From: an uncultured Bacteroidota bacterium | Lineage (GTDB): Bacteria; Bacteroidota; Bacteroidia; Bacteroidales; CAIWKO01 | DNA length: 6,067 nt | NCBI GenBank assembly: GCA_937934705.1 | Contig: CALGYY010000136.1 | Span: forward strand, 1-6,067 | Direction of reading: 5' to 3' | In this document: piece after piece, positions 1 to 5,742 of the stretch | How positions within the stretch are numbered: the first letter of the stretch is position 1 | Layout of the letters: each line of letters begins with the position of its first letter | Made by a program: the position numbers and the translations under genes | The notes under the pieces: generated by a model | Database searches by the model: none | What the model saw: only the letters and a program-made list of their open reading frames with translations | Told to the model about the DNA's origin: nothing

Positions 1-1
1 A

Positions 2-28
2 GGTTCGGGAGCGGAGGACTCCCGAACC
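2..28. repeat. Perfect inverted repeat (10-bp hairpin) at the left edge
   Basis: Bases 2-11 are the exact reverse complement of bases 19-28, with a 7-base loop at 12-18. This gives a GC-rich 10-bp stem, extendable by one G-U pair when read leftward. Read leftward it lies about 110 bases past the methyltransferase stop and could be a terminator, but any T-tract would be outside the window. Read rightward it has no T-tract. It may also be a small dispersed palindrome or simply part of a coding region entering from the left. The fold is certain; its role is not. Confidence 0.5.
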
Positions 29-105
29 CCTGACAAGCAAAAGATCATCAGAAACATTTATCCTCAGTGCTGTCGCGAAGTTGAAGAGAAATTCGCAATC
101 ACAGG

Positions 106-130
106 CATAAAAGCGATCATTCGATTGCTT
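106..130 (-). terminator. Possible weak terminator after the methyltransferase gene
   Basis: Leftward, 8 bases past the TAA stop at 141-139, bases 130-124 can pair with 117-111 (7 positions with one A-C mismatch, 6-base loop). A run of four T follows. The stem is short and imperfect and the T-run is weak, so termination here would be inefficient. The stronger hairpin at 2-28 is the rival candidate. Confidence 0.25.
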
Positions 131-138
131 ATTGATCA

Positions 139-816
139 TTATTTACCAGATCCATATTGCATGATATAATACACCGAATGAAACAATTCGGGCTGCTCCC
201 GGATCAGGCGGATTTCTTCAAGCAGCGGGTGCATCAGCCGGATGACTTCAGATTCACGGTACTGAGCTAGAGCAGTTTCCATGCATGCGTAGAATTCACG
301 ATACCATACCTCAGGTCCCAGAACGAAATGATGGATCAGACGATAATCTTCTGATCTCATCAGATCCAACTTCGCCGCATGGTTCTTCCATTCGTCGTGA
401 AGGATCAGCCAGGCGCCCTTGTTCAGTAAAGCTGCCGCGGCCTTGATTCCACGGGAGAATCCAATGATGTTAAACAAGCCTTCCGCCAGGATCAGATCGA
501 ATCCACCTTCAGCGCCTGAGGCTTCAGGATCGGGGGGGAATTCTGAAACCAGAAGGCTGATGCGGTTTTTCAGGGCCTGCTGCCTGACTTTTTCCTGCAG
601 CAGATTCAAAGCCAGTTGATCAGGATCCAGAGCCAGGATGCTGCCCTGTATATTCCTGGCCAGCACCAGGGTAGGGACACCGCTCCCGCAGCCGGCATCC
701 ATCATTCGCAGCGATTCTTCGGCGGGGATGAAAGCCAGCGCCTGTTCAAGATAATGCCCCAGCCCTGACCTGCAGCGGTCCCTGAGTTCCAGAGCCTCAC
801 TGCTCATCCTCTTCAT
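139..816 (-). CDS. Class I SAM-dependent methyltransferase, substrate unknown
   Basis: A 225-residue cytoplasmic protein with a Rossmann-like SAM-binding fold. Motif I is MMDAGCGSG (residues 38-46), followed by the strand-end acidic residue in LALDPD (Asp64), which normally binds the ribose of SAM. FDLILAEG (106-113) is the usual motif IV region, and LLNKGAWLILHDEW (130-143) is the strand and turn that closes the core. The last 75 residues are largely helical and rich in Tyr, Glu and Arg; they probably cap the active site. No motif specific to rRNA, ubiquinone or protein methylation is visible, so the substrate cannot be named. The ATG at 816-814 overlaps the TGA of the upstream membrane-protein gene (ATGA), which suggests translational coupling. 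It also favours this start over the ATG three codons later. No Shine-Dalgarno is seen. The family assignment is secure; the role is open. Confidence 0.88.
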   Translation of the reverse strand: MKRMSSEALELRDRCRSGLGHYLEQALAFIPAEESLRMMDAGCGSGVPTLVLARNIQGSILALDPDQLALNLLQEKVRQQALKNRISLLVSEFPPDPEASGAEGGFDLILAEGLFNIIGFSRGIKAAAALLNKGAWLILHDEWKNHAAKLDLMRSEDYRLIHHFVLGPEVWYREFYACMETALAQYRESEVIRLMHPLLEEIRLIREQPELFHSVYYIMQYGSGK

Positions 817-1178
817 GCGCAGAAGACCAGAACGACCAGCGAACTGATCAAGATCAGACTACCGGCCAGGTGCAGCAGGTTGACCAGGATACGGTTGCCC
901 CTTTCCCTCATCAGCATAAAGCCGCTCAGCAGCAACAGCAGCATGCCGGCGATGACTGAAACTGACATGAAGAGGGTGAGACCCTGTGCCTGTGAGAAGA
1001 GAGACTGATTGGCCATACGGATGCCCAGAAAGATCATCAGCGCGATGCTGAGCAGGAGGTGAATCACCAGTAAGTTGTTTTTATAGGGCCTCCCTTTGAT
1101 AAACAATACGACACCCATCACGAGGATGATGCTCATGGCGGTGGAGCTCAGGGCGAGAAATAGCGGAGAAGTGAACAT
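813..1178 (-). CDS. Small four-helix integral membrane protein, function unknown
   Basis: I do not recognise a family. From the ATG at 1178 the product is 121 residues, nearly all membrane. Four hydrophobic segments lie at about 5-27, 34-53, 66-90 and 98-120. Positive residues sit after helix 1 (KGRPYK) and between helices 3 and 4 (RERGNR). By the positive-inside rule both termini and the short 2-3 loop would be outside. There are no conserved-looking charged residues within helices and no metal-binding motif. The frame extends upstream to a TTG at 1199. I reject that start because the TTG overlaps a TAnnTTTG promoter box, and because starting at 1178 puts helix 1 almost at the N-terminus. 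The gene is first in a two-gene unit and its stop overlaps the methyltransferase start, so the two are probably made together. A role as membrane anchor or partner of the methyltransferase is only a guess. Confidence 0.75.
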   Translation of the reverse strand: MFTSPLFLALSSTAMSIILVMGVVLFIKGRPYKNNLLVIHLLLSIALMIFLGIRMANQSLFSQAQGLTLFMSVSVIAGMLLLLLSGFMLMRERGNRILVNLLHLAGSLILISSLVVLVFCA

Positions 1179-1196
1179 AAGCGGAAATTTAGGGCA

Positions 1197-1204
1197 CAAA
1201 AGTA
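1197..1204 (-). promoter_or_regulatory. Bacteroidota-type -7 box for the membrane protein/methyltransferase unit
   Basis: Leftward, bases 1204-1197 read TACTTTTG, an exact match to the TAnnTTTG -7 consensus of Bacteroidota primary sigma factors. Its last base is 19 bases from the ATG at 1178, implying a leader of about 13 bases. No clear TTG -33 element is seen at the usual spacing. The box contains the upstream in-frame TTG, which argues against translation starting there. Confidence 0.65.
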
Positions 1205-1282
1205 AAACGCGTGTATCAGATTTATGTTAGGAAAGGGTTAATGTTTTATGTCTGCCAGGCTGATGTATTCGTCCGCCTTTAT

Positions 1283-1290
1283 TATCTTTA
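1283..1290 (+). promoter_or_regulatory. Near-consensus -7 box for the SDR/hydrolase unit
   Basis: Bases 1283-1290 read TATCTTTA, matching TAnnTTTG at all but the last base. The box ends 19 bases before the ATG at 1309, the same distance as in the divergent promoter at 1204-1197. No TTG is visible at the normal -33 spacing. The two divergent boxes are 78 bases apart, and nothing else is recognised between them. Confidence 0.5.
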
Positions 1291-1308
1291 CACTCAGATA
1301 TCATTGAC

Positions 1309-1995
1309 ATGGAACAAAAAACAGAAAACCCGGTCGTATTGGGTTCAACGGGGCTGGTGGGACGCCACCTGCTGGATGTACTGCTGAGCGACCCTGAGGT
1401 GGTTCTCGTGAAATGCCCGGTGAGAAGGTCATCAGGAAGGGTGCATCCGAAACTTCTGGAAATCGTAGTGGATTTTTCCCGTCCCGGGGATTACCCGGAT
1501 GCTTTTGCGGGCGATACTGTTTTCAGTTGTTTTGGCACCAATATTACCCAGACCAGGAATCGTAAACAGTGGCGGTATACCGATGTAGATCTGGTTCTGA
1601 AAACTGCAGCTCTCTGCAGAGAAAAGGGAGCCAGAGCACTTGCGGTTGTTTCTTCTATCGGGGCATCCCCGGGTGCCGGAAGTTTCTATCTGCGACTTAA
1701 AGGTGAGATGGAAGAAGGACTCAAGGCAGCAGGCTTTGATAAATTGCTGATCATCCGACCCTCATTTCTGCTGGGCAGGCGTGAGAAGATTCGCTGGCAC
1801 GAAGAACCGGCCCGGTGGGTGATGCAGTTTTTCGGCTTGTTCATGTGGGGAAAAGCAGCAGGATTTAAAGCCATTCATGCTTCTGTTGTGGCCCGCGCCA
1901 TGGTCAGGCTGATGAAGGAAGAACCCGACGGGCACAAGATCATCACTTCTGCTACCCTGAGAAAAAAAGGTAAACTCAATCATTCAGCATCATGA
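1309..1995 (+). CDS. TIP30/HTATIP2-like atypical short-chain dehydrogenase (NAD(P)-binding)
   Basis: A 228-residue protein of the atypical (extended-like) SDR superfamily, resembling the CC3/TIP30/HTATIP2 group. The N-terminal dinucleotide-binding loop is VVLGSTGLVGRHLL, with GSTGLVG at 12-18. VVSSIGA (113-119) is the catalytic-serine strand. Tyr127 and Lys131 in FYLRLKGE form the YxxxK pair, followed by the typical E-x-E-x-x-L helix. RPSFLLGRRE (150-159) is the family's post-catalytic turn. The glycine spacing and intact S-Y-K suggest that it binds NAD(P)H and may be a real oxidoreductase, but the substrate is unknown. There is no signal peptide. It is the first gene of a pair: its TGA at 1993-1995 overlaps the start of the hydrolase gene. 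The Lys-rich tail after residue 218 is not part of the fold. Confidence 0.88.
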   Translation: MEQKTENPVVLGSTGLVGRHLLDVLLSDPEVVLVKCPVRRSSGRVHPKLLEIVVDFSRPGDYPDAFAGDTVFSCFGTNITQTRNRKQWRYTDVDLVLKTAALCREKGARALAVVSSIGASPGAGSFYLRLKGEMEEGLKAAGFDKLLIIRPSFLLGRREKIRWHEEPARWVMQFFGLFMWGKAAGFKAIHASVVARAMVRLMKEEPDGHKIITSATLRKKGKLNHSAS

Positions 1996-3413
1996 TGAAA
2001 GTATTCAAAAACCTGCTTGTGGCCGCGTTCCTGTTTACTTTTTTCTTTCTGGATACCGGCGTTGCAGCACAGGTATGCCAACCGGAGGGCAACTGGCTTG
2101 CGGTGATCAGCCGGCGTAAGGTGAGGATGAGGGTTGGCCTTCATATTGAAGGATCTGAAAAGGGCCTGAAGGGTTACATGGTCAGCCCTGATCAGACCGT
2201 GGAGCAGTTTCCGCTGGATAAGATACTTTGGACAGGCGATAGCCTGATATTAAGCTGTAAAAAAGCAGGATTACAAATCCGTTCGCTGATGCAGGCAGGC
2301 TGCGACAGCCTGAAAGGACTCTGGGTACAGACGGTTACCCTCGAAGTGGCTTTTGCCAGGGTGGAGTCACTTCCTGATCTCAGTCGTCCACAAGAACCTC
2401 TCCCGCCTTTTCCCTACCGGACTGAAGAAGTCAGTATTCCGAACAAAAAAGGTGGATTTGAACTTTCAGGGACGCTGTCATATCCTGAAGGGGATGGTCC
2501 GTTCCCGGCCGTGGTGCTGATCAGCGGCAGTGGTCCGCAGAACAGGGACGAGGAGTTGCTGGGTCACAAACCTTTTTTGCTGATTGCTGATTTTCTGACC
2601 CGGCAGGGCATGGCTGTATTGCGCTACGACGACAGGGGCACCGGAAAGAGCGGGGGCACTTTTCATACGGCCAATACATATGATCTGGCCACTGACGCAG
2701 AAGCTGCCTTTGCGTTTTTATTGAAGCATCCTGCTGTTTCGGCAGATCACATTGGGCTGATCGGTCATAGTGAAGGTGGAATGATAGCCCCGCTGGTGGC
2801 TTCCCGCAACAGTAAGGTAGCCTTCATCATATTGCTGGCAGCACCGGGAACAAGCGGTCAGCAGATTCTGCTGGATCAGGCTGAGCTCATTGGCAGGGCA
2901 GATAGTGTTCCGTTAGAGGAATTGAATGACAATCTGCGGATTGCCCGCATGACTTATGATATTATCGCCCGTGAAAAGAAGAAGGAGGAAGCAGGACGAA
3001 AAATCCGGGAGCTGATAAAAAAGGAAACGGAGAACATGAGTGCTGAAGAGATTGCAGAGGCCGGACTAACAGAGCAGGCGATTAATGCTATGGTCTATGA
3101 ATTGACGTCGGACTGGTTCAGCACCTTCGTCCGCTTCAATCCGGAAGTCTACCTGAAAAAAGTCCGCTGTCCGGTACTTGCCCTGAACGGGGAGAAAGAT
3201 TTGCAGGTGCCTGCAGCCCTGAACCTGGAAGGTATCAACAGGGCCTTAAAGAGTGGTAAGTGCCCGTCGTTTGAGGTTGTGGCCCTGCCCGACCTGAATC
3301 ACCTGTTTCAGCATTGTGCCACGGGCTCTCCATCAGAGTACGTGAAGATCAGGGAAACGATGTCCCCCGAGGTCCTTCAGATCATGATCCGCTGGATCAA
3401 GGAGGCGATCTAG
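1992..3413 (+). CDS. Secreted alpha/beta hydrolase with N-terminal beta domain
   Basis: A 473-residue exported serine hydrolase. Residues 1-26 form a signal peptide (Lys-containing start, Phe/Leu-rich core, VAA then Gln27), with no lipobox Cys at the cut. Residues about 30-125 are a small beta-rich domain with the SPDQ motif (65-68) and a GLWVQ turn (109-113). I recognise this domain as a common N-terminal partner of such hydrolases in Bacteroidota. The catalytic alpha/beta fold runs from about 145 to 473. LISGSGPQNRD (176-186) supplies the oxyanion region and RYDDRGTGKS (211-220) is a conserved loop. The nucleophile elbow is GHSEGG (Ser260), the acid is Asp403 in NGEKD, and His437 in DLNHLFQ completes the triad. 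Residues about 295-385 form a charged helical lid. Likely activity is esterase or peptidase-like (serine aminopeptidase S33/DLH-like folds); substrate unknown. Two tandem start codons, 1992 and 1995, are both possible and both overlap the SDR stop. Confidence 0.9.
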   Translation: MMKVFKNLLVAAFLFTFFFLDTGVAAQVCQPEGNWLAVISRRKVRMRVGLHIEGSEKGLKGYMVSPDQTVEQFPLDKILWTGDSLILSCKKAGLQIRSLMQAGCDSLKGLWVQTVTLEVAFARVESLPDLSRPQEPLPPFPYRTEEVSIPNKKGGFELSGTLSYPEGDGPFPAVVLISGSGPQNRDEELLGHKPFLLIADFLTRQGMAVLRYDDRGTGKSGGTFHTANTYDLATDAEAAFAFLLKHPAVSADHIGLIGHSEGGMIAPLVASRNSKVAFIILLAAPGTSGQQILLDQAELIGRADSVPLEELNDNLRIARMTYDIIAREKKKEEAGRKIRELIKKETENMSAEEIAEAGLTEQAINAMVYELTSDWFSTFVRFNPEVYLKKVRCPVLALNGEKDLQVPAALNLEGINRALKSGKCPSFEVVALPDLNHLFQHCATGSPSEYVKIRETMSPEVLQIMIRWIKEAI

Positions 3414-3889
3414 GAACGCAGCCAGTTCAGGATCTTGTCGCAATATGGGCTTTCTTTGGGCGGAACCATATCGATCCATTGCCCGTTTTCCCCGATCAGG
3501 AACTTCTGGAAGTTCCATTGCATTTTGGCATCACTGACCCCGTTCTCCGATTTTTTGGTAAGCCAGGAATAGAGGGGATCGATGTTCTTTCCGCGAACAC
3601 TGATTTTGGCGAACATGGGAAAGCTCACATCGTACTTTAGGGAGCAGAACGCGGCGATTTCCTCGTTGGTGCCGGGTTCCTGCCAGAGGAAGTTATTGGC
3701 CGGGAAACCGAGGATCACAAAACGTTCAGGGCCAAATTCCCGCCAGAGCTTTTCAAGTTCAGCATACTGCGGAGTCAGGCCGCATTTTGAAGCGACATTG
3801 ACCACCAGTACTTTTTTTCCTTTGAACCGAATCAGCGGGAAATCCTCCCCGCTGATGGTTTTCATGGTGAAGTCATACAGTGTTTTCAT
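3410..3889 (-). CDS. Glutathione peroxidase-family thiol peroxidase (2-Cys, thioredoxin-dependent type)
   Basis: A 159-residue cytoplasmic peroxidase that reduces hydrogen peroxide and organic or lipid hydroperoxides. The peroxidatic Cys36 lies in NVASKCGLTPQY. The rest of the catalytic tetrad is present: Gln70 in LWQEPG, and Trp125 and Asn126 in MQWNFQKF. The residue is Cys, not selenocysteine. Cys82, in EEIAAFCSLKYDVSFPMF, is at the position of the resolving cysteine in yeast Gpx3-type enzymes. The reductant is therefore expected to be thioredoxin rather than glutathione. The third cysteine common in the FPCNQF motif is Ala64 here (FPANNF). There is no signal peptide and the length is normal for bacterial members. 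The ATG at 3889 overlaps the TGA of the upstream YfcH-like gene, indicating a coupled two-gene unit. Its TAG stop shares CTAG with the convergent hydrolase gene. Confidence 0.95.
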   Translation of the reverse strand: MKTLYDFTMKTISGEDFPLIRFKGKKVLVVNVASKCGLTPQYAELEKLWREFGPERFVILGFPANNFLWQEPGTNEEIAAFCSLKYDVSFPMFAKISVRGKNIDPLYSWLTKKSENGVSDAKMQWNFQKFLIGENGQWIDMVPPKESPYCDKILNWLRS

Positions 3890-4737
3890 ATTTTTAAGAG
3901 TTGTTTGAGGGCGGGTCCGGCCTCAGGAAAATCGAAACGGAAACCTGCTCTGATGAGTCTTTCGGGAATGACTTCCTGTCCTGAGCTTAGTATTCCCGCT
4001 GCTTCGCCATACACCAACTTCAGGAGTGCCTCAGGAATCCTCAGCCGGCAGGGTCTTTTTAGAACTTTGCCCAGAGTTTTGCTGAACTCCAGGTTACTAA
4101 CCGGCTTGGGGCTGCATAGGTTGAAGGTACCGCTGATATCTTCTTCCAGGGCGTAACTGAATGCCCGGCAGAGGTCATGGTGATGTATCCATGACATCAT
4201 CTGCCTGCCCGAACCGATGCTTGCTCCGAAACCGGCACGGAAGGCCGGTAACATTCTCCTCAGGGCACCTCCCGCGGGATCCAGTACGATCCCCAGTCTG
4301 AAGCGGACCAACCGGCATTTCGCAGGAAAGGCTTCTCCTGCTTTCTCCCACGCCTTGCAGATCTCAGCAGTAAAGTCTTCAGCCAGAGAACAGTTCTGCT
4401 CGGTCTGGATCTGATGATCGTCATAGATGCCGACAGCCGAAGCGAGCAGGATTGTATGTACACGGCAGGTTTTGCCGGAAACCGCCTCTGCCAGTCTCAG
4501 GCTCGTGTCCACACGGCTGCTGCGGATGATTTCGCGGTAGGCAGGAGTCCAGCGTTTCAGGAGAGGAGCCCCCGAAAGATGAATCAGCACATCGCTGTCA
4601 GCAAGCTCAGCGCTCAGCGCTGAATTGCTCCCGTAAAGCATTTCTCTTCTGACCGGCCGAAGCGTGTGCTGAGGCGACCACCATTCTGTGAGCCGCCGTC
4701 CGATCAGTCCTCCTGAACCGCTGATAGAAATTTTCAA
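3886..4737 (-). CDS. TIGR01777-family (YfcH/SDR39U1-like) NAD(P)-binding epimerase-type protein
   Basis: Counted from the start I prefer, this is a 283-residue extended SDR of the TIGR01777 family (E. coli YfcH, human SDR39U1). These proteins bind NAD(P)H, but their reaction is not firmly known. In order it shows ISGSGGLIGRRL (GxxGxxG at 7-13), HLSGAPLLKRWT (53-64), LASAVGIY (98-105), FRLGIVLDPAGGAL (146-159), SWIHHHDL (182-189), and the C-terminal DUF1731-like region with VYGEAAGILSS and PERLIRAGFRF (up to about 267). The Tyr of GIY is kept, but the residues after it are DD rather than the usual G. The frame extends 7 codons upstream to a TTG at 4758, which lies inside a promoter box. The TTG at 4737 gives an N-terminus MKISISG that fits the family (MKILITG), and there is no in-frame ATG ahead of the Rossmann loop. 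The gene is translationally coupled to the peroxidase downstream. Confidence 0.9.
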   Translation of the reverse strand: MKISISGSGGLIGRRLTEWWSPQHTLRPVRREMLYGSNSALSAELADSDVLIHLSGAPLLKRWTPAYREIIRSSRVDTSLRLAEAVSGKTCRVHTILLASAVGIYDDHQIQTEQNCSLAEDFTAEICKAWEKAGEAFPAKCRLVRFRLGIVLDPAGGALRRMLPAFRAGFGASIGSGRQMMSWIHHHDLCRAFSYALEEDISGTFNLCSPKPVSNLEFSKTLGKVLKRPCRLRIPEALLKLVYGEAAGILSSGQEVIPERLIRAGFRFDFPEAGPALKQLLKI

Positions 4738-4755
4738 TGGATGATACCCTTTTAC

Positions 4756-4763
4756 CAAAAATA
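4756..4763 (-). promoter_or_regulatory. -7 box for the YfcH-like/peroxidase unit
   Basis: Leftward, bases 4763-4756 read TATTTTTG, an exact TAnnTTTG match. It ends 19 bases before the TTG start at 4737, giving a leader of about 13 bases. No -33 TTG is found at normal spacing. The in-frame TTG at 4758-4756 is part of this box and so is unlikely to lie in the transcript. Confidence 0.6.
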
Positions 4764-4783
4764 GTCAATTTCCATTACTTCTG

Positions 4784-4814
4784 TTGGATGGCATCGTGCG
4801 AATCACTATTTTTG
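4784..4814 (+). promoter_or_regulatory. Bacteroidota promoter (-33 TTG and -7 TATTTTTG) for the LamG protein unit
   Basis: TTG at 4784-4786 and TATTTTTG at 4807-4814 are separated by 20 bases, within the 17-23 range known for Bacteroidota promoters. This is the only promoter in the window with both elements. The box ends 28 bases before the ATG at 4842, so the leader is about 22 bases and has no Shine-Dalgarno. It faces away from the box at 4763-4756, with 43 bases between the two -7 boxes. Confidence 0.65.
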
Positions 4815-4841
4815 TTCAATGTTGTTATCAAAGACTAACCC

Positions 4842-5741
4842 ATGAAAAGAGGAATTCTCCTGTTTGTCCTTGTGAACCTGCCTTTTATGATGAATGCCCA
4901 GCCCTACCTCGAACAGGGTCTTGTAGCGTTCTGGCCTTTCAACGGTAATGCTGCTGATTACAGTGGTAACAATTATAACGGGACAGCATTCGGCGTGTTC
5001 AATGTGAATGATCATAACGGACAAGTAAATCATGCATATTATTTTGATGGGATCGCCTCAAAGGTCTCTGTAACACAGGATAAGTTTGTGACCACACATC
5101 TGACCGTATCCTTTTTCATCCGTATCACAGAACCCGGGGTTTTCAACTTTGCGATGGCCTGCAGTGATTTCGCGGTTTTTACCGAATTTGATACAGTTGG
5201 AATCATGATCACCACCATTTCTCAAAAGATGGCCCGCGGGTATTCGGAGCTGAACAAATGGACGCATGTGGTGGGGACTTACGATAACAACGATATCCGT
5301 CTGTACATCAACGGTGGACTGGTTGATTCGGTGTATCATCCCGGGCTTATACAGGATATGAACTGGCCGATGGTGATGGGTGGTTTTGGCAGCAATTACT
5401 GGGAAGGCGAGTTGGATGAGATCAGGATATACGACCGCGTACTTGCCGATGCTGAGGTGGGGCAGTTGCATGATTATTACGGGCTTAGAGAGGAGGACGC
5501 TGTGGATGGTTTCTTGCTTTGGCCGCAACCCGCATCGCAAACGATGAATCTCTCGGTTCCGGCGGTCCATCCGGCGGAATTGTTTGTTTATTCGCTTGAT
5601 GGCCGGCTGGCGGATGTCCCTTATGAAGGCATCGGGGGTTGCTATACTTTGGATGTTTCTGCGCTCAACTCCGGTGTTTATCTGTTAGAGTACAGGGAAG
5701 CAGCAAGGAAGGTTATCCGCAAAATCATCATACAACACTGA
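4842..5741 (+). CDS. Secreted LamG (concanavalin A-like) domain protein with C-terminal type IX sorting domain
   Basis: A 299-residue extracellular or cell-surface protein. Residues 1-19 are a signal peptide, cut at NA before Gln20. Residues about 24-212 are a LamG/Laminin_G_3-type jelly-roll: LVAFWPFNGNAADYSGN (27-43) is the typical opening, YYFDG (66-70) follows, NKWTHVVGTYD (138-148) is the central strand, LYINGGLVDS (154-163) the next, and GELDEIRIYDRVL (189-201) closes it. Residues about 225-299 match the Por secretion system (T9SS type A) sorting domain: LWPQPAS (226-232), then LFVYSLDGRL (247-256), LDVSALNSGVYLLEY (270-284) and a basic end. No catalytic domain is present, so binding of glycan or another ligand, or adhesion, is more likely than an enzyme. 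The LamG domain fills the whole space between signal and sorting domain. Its ligand cannot be predicted. It has its own promoter and is followed after one base by a kinase-like gene. Confidence 0.92.
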   Translation: MKRGILLFVLVNLPFMMNAQPYLEQGLVAFWPFNGNAADYSGNNYNGTAFGVFNVNDHNGQVNHAYYFDGIASKVSVTQDKFVTTHLTVSFFIRITEPGVFNFAMACSDFAVFTEFDTVGIMITTISQKMARGYSELNKWTHVVGTYDNNDIRLYINGGLVDSVYHPGLIQDMNWPMVMGGFGSNYWEGELDEIRIYDRVLADAEVGQLHDYYGLREEDAVDGFLLWPQPASQTMNLSVPAVHPAELFVYSLDGRLADVPYEGIGGCYTLDVSALNSGVYLLEYREAARKVIRKIIIQH

Positions 5742-5742
5742 T

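Noticed and set aside
1..75. tRNA-like 3' half on the minus strand (GGTTCGGGAG hairpin resembling a T-arm and acceptor)
   Set aside because: The T-loop lacks the required pairing next to TTC, and no matching 5' acceptor strand exists upstream on that strand, so no cloverleaf can form.
1604..1622. 12-base perfect palindrome TCTCTGCAGAGA at 1611-1622 with a second CTGCAG at 1604
   Set aside because: It lies well inside the SDR coding region, is explained by the codons there, and has no partner copy in the intergenic regions.
3582..3908. 108-codon + strand frame opposite the peroxidase gene
   Set aside because: It is antisense to the conserved Cys36/Gln70 region of the peroxidase, and its product is rich in Ser and Arg with no family resemblance.
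4607..4623. Direct and inverted repeat built from TCAGCGC
   Set aside because: It encodes the Ser-Ala-Leu-Ser-Ala-Glu stretch of the YfcH-like protein; low-complexity codon use explains it.
5058..5570. 170-codon open frame on the - strand within the LamG gene
   Set aside because: It lies antisense to a coding region with clear LamG and sorting-domain motifs, has no promoter or recognisable product, and is probably a by-product of codon bias.
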